Shown here: positions 33,313-37,003 of the stretch, piece after piece | How the letters are laid out: every line of letters starts with the position of its first letter | How positions within the stretch are numbered: position 1 is the first letter of the stretch | Position numbers and translations under genes: made by a program | From: Methylococcaceae bacterium UBA662 | GTDB lineage: Bacteria > Pseudomonadota > Gammaproteobacteria > Methylococcales > Methylomonadaceae | Reading direction: 5' to 3' | DNA length: 37,003 nt | NCBI GenBank assembly: GCA_002299425.1 | Contig: DBNW01000034.1 | Location: 1-37,003 of the forward strand | The notes under the pieces: generated by a model | Seen by the model: only the letters and a program-made list of their open reading frames with translations | Told to the model about the DNA's origin: nothing | Database searches by the model: none

Positions 33313-33585
33313 TCAGTTTAGCGCATCTTTTAAGCTTTTGCCAGCCTTAAATGCAGGAATTTTTGCCGCTTTGATAATTATTTCTTCCCCGTTTTTAGGA
33401 TTACGGCCTTTACGCTCGTCCCGTTGCTTGGCTGAAAACGTACCAAAACCCACCAAAGCCACAGAATCGCCCTGGCTCAATGCCACGGTTACCGCGTTTA
33501 AAAAACCTTCCAGTGCCCGCCCTGCGTCCGCTTTTGACAAGCCAGAAAATTCAGCCATGGCATCGATAAGCTCCGATTTATTCAT
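33313..33585 (-). CDS. hupB: DNA-binding protein HU-beta
   Basis: Nucleoid protein that bends DNA as a dimer. The 90 residues begin MNKSELIDAMAEFSGLSKADAGRAL and include GFGTFSAKQRDERKGRNPKNGEEI, the beta-arm with its intercalating proline, and end KAGKSLKDALN; the length is exact for the family. GGGGGA precedes the ATG. It follows lon, as in E. coli, with its own sigma-70 promoter. Confidence 0.96.
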   Translation of the reverse strand: MNKSELIDAMAEFSGLSKADAGRALEGFLNAVTVALSQGDSVALVGFGTFSAKQRDERKGRNPKNGEEIIIKAAKIPAFKAGKSLKDALN

Positions 33586-33687
33586 TATTCCCCCTGAAAA
33601 AATTATTTTTTTATGATTTATGCTTTATGCAAAATGCCCACAAGCCTTATCGGCCCGGCGATCGCGCCGCAAACATCAGGGCGCGAC

Positions 33688-33716
33688 TTATAACAACCGC
33701 TCTAACACGCTGTCAA
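33688..33716 (-). promoter_or_regulatory. Sigma-70 promoter of hupB (and the tRNAs)
   Basis: On the minus strand TTGACA (33716-33711) and TTATAA (33693-33688) are separated by 17 bp. Leader to the hupB ATG is about 95 nt. Confidence 0.75.
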
Positions 33717-33723
33717 GCCATTC

Positions 33724-36156
33724 TCAATGGGCGGTGACAATTTTACCCACTGCCTTCGCGGCCTCTTTATCACTGGCCACCTGCTCATCACCGGCTACTT
33801 TTTCAATCGGTACCGGCAGATACTGCAACGCCACTGCCAACACCTCATCAATCCACTGCACCGGCCGGATATCCAGGTTAGCCTTAATGTTATCAGGGAT
33901 TTCCACCAAGTCTTTTTCGTTTTCGATGGGGATCAGCACCGTAGTAATGCCGCCGCGATGCGCGGCCAGCAATTTCTCCTTCAGGCCGCCGATGGGCAAC
34001 ACCTCGCCGCGCAGAGTAATTTCCCCGGTCATAGCCACACCCGCCCTCACCGGAATTTTCGTCAACGCCGAAATCATAGCCGTACACATACCAATGCCGG
34101 CGCTCGGTCCGTCTTTTGGGGTAGCGCCCTCGGGCACATGGATGTGAATATCGTTTTGCTGGAACACATCCTCGCTAAGGCCCAACACCTTAGCCCGGCT
34201 TCTGACCACCGTCATAGCCGCCTCGATAGACTCTTTCATCACCTCGCCCAGCTTACCCGTAGCCAATTGCTTGCCTTTACCCGCAATGACTGCGGTTTCA
34301 ATGGTTAACAACTCCCCGCCTACGTGCGTCCAGGCCAAGCCGGTGACGCGGCCGATTTGATCTTGCTGCTCGGCAATGCCATAACTAAAACGCCTAACGC
34401 CCAGATAATCCGACAGGTTTTCAGGCGTCACATTGACCTCGCCCAGAGTTTTAGTCAGCAACAAACGCTTGACCACCTTACGGCATATTTTAGAAATATC
34501 GCGCTCCAAATTTCTAACCCCCGCCTCCCGCGAATAGTAGCGGATGGTATCGCGCACCGCCTCTTCAGTCAGGTTAATCTCCGACTGTTTCAAGCCATTG
34601 CTTTTGATTTGTTTAGGAATCAAATAACGCAACGCGATATTAATTTTCTCATCCTCGGTATAGCCTGACAGCCGGATGACCTCCATCCTGTCCAACAACG
34701 CCGAGGGGATATTCATGGTGTTCGCCGTCGCCACAAACATGACATCAGACAAATCGAAATCCACCTCCAGGTAGTGATCAGCGAAGGCATGGTTTTGCTC
34801 CGGGTCCAGCACTTCCAGCAAGGCCGATGCCGGATCGCCCCGGAAATCCTGCGCCATCTTATCTATTTCATCCAACAAAAACAGCGGATTGCGTGTTTTT
34901 ACCTTAGCCAGATTTTGCAAAATTTTACCCGGCATAGAACCGATATAGGTGCGCCGATGACCACGAATTTCGGCCTCATCGCGCACGCCGCCCAAAGCCA
35001 TACGCACATACTTACGGTTAGTCGCTCTAGCAATCGACTCGCCCAACGAAGTTTTACCCACGCCCGGCGGGCCCACCAAGCACAGTATCGGCCCTTTCAA
35101 CTGCTTTACCCGCTGCTGCACCGCCAAATACTCCAGAATCCGTTCTTTAACTTTTTCCAGCCCGTAGTGTTCAGCCTCCAACACCTGCTCGGCTATTTTC
35201 AAATCATGGCGGACTTTCGTTTGTTTTTTCCACGGCACGCTCACCATCCAATCGATGTAATTGCGTACCACCGTCGCCTCGGCCGACATCGGCGACATCA
35301 GCTTTAACTTATTTAACTCGGCATCGGCCTTTGTTTTCGCTTCCTTAGCCATACCGGCGGCATTGATTTTTCGCTCCAGCTCATCGATCTCATTCGGCAC
35401 ATCCTCCATTTCTCCCAACTCTTTTTGGATCGCCTTCATTTGCTCATTCAAATAATACTCGCGCTGGTTTTTCTCCATTTGCTGTTTGACGCGCACGCGG
35501 ATTTTCTTTTCCATCTCCATGATATCCATCTCCCCTTCCATCAGCGTCATCAGCTTTTCCAGCCGCTCGCCGACATTAGCGGTTTCCAGAATCAACTGTT
35601 TTTCCTGCACCTTCAAGCTCATGTGCGCGGCCATGGTATCGGCCAGGCGGCTTAAATCATCCACGCCTGCCAACGACGTCAGCACCTCCGGCGGGATTTT
35701 ATTATTCAGCTTCACATACTGCTCAAACGAATGAATCGCCGTGCGCTGCAACACCTCCTGCTCCTGCTCAGAAAACGCCAACTGCTCATCCAGCGGCGCC
35801 ACCGAAGCGGAAAAAAAACGGCCGCTTTCCTGATAGCTCAACACCACCGTTCGCTCGCCGCCCTCCACCAACACCTTCACCGTACCGTCTGGCAGTTTTA
35901 GCAACTGCAAAATGTTCGCCAGCGTTCCCACCGTGTACAAATCCTCGAACACCGGCTCGTCAACCTCCGCCTCCCGCTGCGCCACCAACAAAATTTGTTT
36001 GTTATCCTGCATGGCTGCATCCAGGGCATCAATCGATTTTTCCCGGCCCACAAACAGCGGGATCACCATATGCGGATACACCACCACATCCCTAAGCGGC
36101 AAAACCGGCACCCCGGCATGGCTTTGTTGCAACTCTGATTTTTCCAACGTTTCCAT
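33724..36156 (-). CDS. lon: ATP-dependent protease Lon
   Basis: Hexameric AAA+ serine protease that degrades damaged and short-lived regulatory proteins. With the ATG at 36156 it is 810 residues: LON substrate domain (PVLPLRDVVVYPHMVIPLFVGREKS), coiled segment, AAA+ module with Walker A GPPGVGKT (362-369), and a protease domain whose dyad is S685 (PKDGPSAG) and K728 (GGLKEKLLAAHRGG), 43 apart as in E. coli. An earlier TTG at 36174 is open, but GGAG stands 9 nt before the chosen ATG. A sigma-32-like promoter precedes it. Confidence 0.97.
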   Translation of the reverse strand: METLEKSELQQSHAGVPVLPLRDVVVYPHMVIPLFVGREKSIDALDAAMQDNKQILLVAQREAEVDEPVFEDLYTVGTLANILQLLKLPDGTVKVLVEGGERTVVLSYQESGRFFSASVAPLDEQLAFSEQEQEVLQRTAIHSFEQYVKLNNKIPPEVLTSLAGVDDLSRLADTMAAHMSLKVQEKQLILETANVGERLEKLMTLMEGEMDIMEMEKKIRVRVKQQMEKNQREYYLNEQMKAIQKELGEMEDVPNEIDELERKINAAGMAKEAKTKADAELNKLKLMSPMSAEATVVRNYIDWMVSVPWKKQTKVRHDLKIAEQVLEAEHYGLEKVKERILEYLAVQQRVKQLKGPILCLVGPPGVGKTSLGESIARATNRKYVRMALGGVRDEAEIRGHRRTYIGSMPGKILQNLAKVKTRNPLFLLDEIDKMAQDFRGDPASALLEVLDPEQNHAFADHYLEVDFDLSDVMFVATANTMNIPSALLDRMEVIRLSGYTEDEKINIALRYLIPKQIKSNGLKQSEINLTEEAVRDTIRYYSREAGVRNLERDISKICRKVVKRLLLTKTLGEVNVTPENLSDYLGVRRFSYGIAEQQDQIGRVTGLAWTHVGGELLTIETAVIAGKGKQLATGKLGEVMKESIEAAMTVVRSRAKVLGLSEDVFQQNDIHIHVPEGATPKDGPSAGIGMCTAMISALTKIPVRAGVAMTGEITLRGEVLPIGGLKEKLLAAHRGGITTVLIPIENEKDLVEIPDNIKANLDIRPVQWIDEVLAVALQYLPVPIEKVAGDEQVASDKEAAKAVGKIVTAH

Positions 36157-36529
36157 CACGGCATTCTCCGACAAATGACTAGCAAACTGCGATTATGGGG
36201 GCAGCGCAAAAAATAGCAAGGCTGCCAACACCCTGCCACAGCCGCTGCTTGCGGGCGCACCCGGCAGACCGGCTTGGTCCATTAGTGACAAAAAAAGTCA
36301 TCAATACCCCCCCGCCTGCCATTCCCTTAAGCCTGTCACCAGCCTGCACCTTAAAAAACAAAACCTTGAAACCCTTAACAAAAAGCCTCAAGACTCAAAA
36401 AATGGATTAAAAATTGCATAACCGCCGTTGTACTAATCAAAAACCTGCCTAGAATTAACCACGCTTCACGTTTTTAACCGCAACACAAACCCGCTGTCTA
36501 TTTTTTTTAACCACTTTAGGAACACGCTC
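36157..36529. other. Divergent lon / RTX-gene control region
   Basis: A 373-bp gap. The lon side has the sigma-32-like site at 36193-36220. The middle is GC-rich then AT-rich, with no convincing gene. The right side has a possible sigma-70 site for the RTX gene, TTGTAC (36428-36433), 16 bp, TAGAAT (36450-36455). Confidence 0.5.
36193..36220 (-). promoter_or_regulatory. Heat-shock (sigma-32-like) promoter of lon
   Basis: On the minus strand CTTGCTA (36220-36214), 13 bp, CCCCATAA (36200-36193), compared with CTTGAAA-N12/14-CCCCATNT. The start would lie near 36186, about 30 nt before the ATG. lon is a sigma-32 gene in E. coli. Confidence 0.65.
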
Positions 36530-37003
36530 ATGGCTACTTTTAGATACACCGACTCCACCGGCTTTAACAACGGCATCGCCACCACCGCCACCCCACTAGC
36601 AAGCGGTGCCACAGCATGGGGCCTCGCCAACATTTTCCAATTTAACGGCAATGCCGAAAGCGTCACTGCCTCGGATTTAACTATTGCCACAGCGTCCTCC
36701 AACGTAAGCATCGCTTTCACCGAGTCCGGCACCGCCAACAACAGAACCCTCAATCTCACCGGCATCACGCTGGGCAACATCGGTGCCAACACCCTGGTCT
36801 TTAGCGACGGCGGCCGGGTTCTAATCGGCGACGGCCTAACCAGCACCACCAACGACGCCAACGCCAACCTTTTGCTGGCCACCAACGGCAACGACTACAT
36901 CGACGGCTTAGTCGGCAACGACACCGTCTCCTACGCCAACGCCTTCGCCGGCTTCAGCGTCAACCTAGCCGCCACCAGCGCACAGGACACCATCGGCGCC
37001 GGC
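36530..37003 (+). CDS. RTX-like calcium-binding protein (5' part, cut by window edge)
   Basis: The first 158 residues of a protein open to the right edge. No signal peptide is visible, and there is no cysteine; the composition is rich in Ala, Thr, Asn and Gly. GNDYIDGLVGNDTVSYA (120-136) is an RTX-like GNDxIDGxxGNDT motif, which in such proteins binds calcium after export by a type I system. AGGAA stands before the ATG. The rest, including any enzymatic part or secretion signal, is outside the window. Confidence 0.75.
   Translation, partial: MATFRYTDSTGFNNGIATTATPLASGATAWGLANIFQFNGNAESVTASDLTIATASSNVSIAFTESGTANNRTLNLTGITLGNIGANTLVFSDGGRVLIGDGLTSTTNDANANLLLATNGNDYIDGLVGNDTVSYANAFAGFSVNLAATSAQDTIGAG

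Noticed and set aside
36157..36174. TTG start for lon six codons upstream
   Set aside because: The Shine-Dalgarno GGAG lies after this TTG and serves the ATG at 36156.
36466..36891. 141-codon minus-strand ORF opposite the RTX-like gene
   Set aside because: Low-complexity Val/Leu/Ala shadow; the plus-strand frame has a ribosome site and an RTX motif.

Overview
The window reads as ordinary chromosome of a free-living gammaproteobacterium. The block lon-hupB-tRNA-ppiD, the pair gcvR-bcp, glnA-ntrB-ntrC and a Rep-type helicase are all typical of that class. A complete NAD-dependent molybdenum formate dehydrogenase operon (fdsGBACD) beside nitrogen-control genes fits a methylotroph such as a Methylococcales methanotroph. 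That placement is an inference: no methane or methanol oxidation gene lies here. I see no insertion sequence, prophage, CRISPR array or rRNA.

Layout. 1-1010: 5' part of rep (minus, cut by the window edge). 1178-2467: trpS and a small four-cysteine protein. 2614-8572: fdsG-fdsB-fdsA-fdhD-fdsD (minus), a tightly coupled operon for formate oxidation to CO2 with NAD+. 8683-10271: purEK. 10452-11543: secreted PEP-CTERM-like metalloprotease. 11698-13415: accA and riboflavin synthase. 13469-15614: UMF1-type transporter and an alkaline-ceramidase-like membrane hydrolase (minus). 15615-16111: no supported gene, but several hairpins. 16112-17041: AEC-family carrier.

17046-24907 is a nitrogen-control island: ntrC, ntrB and glnA (minus), then an outer-membrane beta-barrel porin, glnK and amtB (plus). 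Three sigma-54 type promoters (GG-N10-GC) can be read by eye, ahead of ntrB, the porin and glnK. A near-consensus NtrC box lies before glnK. A row of three weaker NtrC-like boxes, spaced about 32 bp, lies between glnA and the porin. The most interesting reading of the window is that the porin belongs to the NtrC regulon, as an outer-membrane partner of AmtB and glutamine synthetase under nitrogen limitation.

24992-27426 (minus): gcvR, a PrxQ/Bcp peroxiredoxin and a PIN-PhoH ATPase. 27537-28247: an unrecognised membrane-anchored protein with a fresh 90-bp tandem duplication. 28306-33049 (minus): ppiD, a YbfF-like esterase, a DppC-like permease with a long N-terminal extension, and a small lipase-like hydrolase. 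33142-36156 (minus): lon, hupB, tRNA-Val and tRNA-Asp, with a readable sigma-32-like promoter for lon and a sigma-70 promoter for hupB. 36530 to the end: start of an RTX-like calcium-binding protein.
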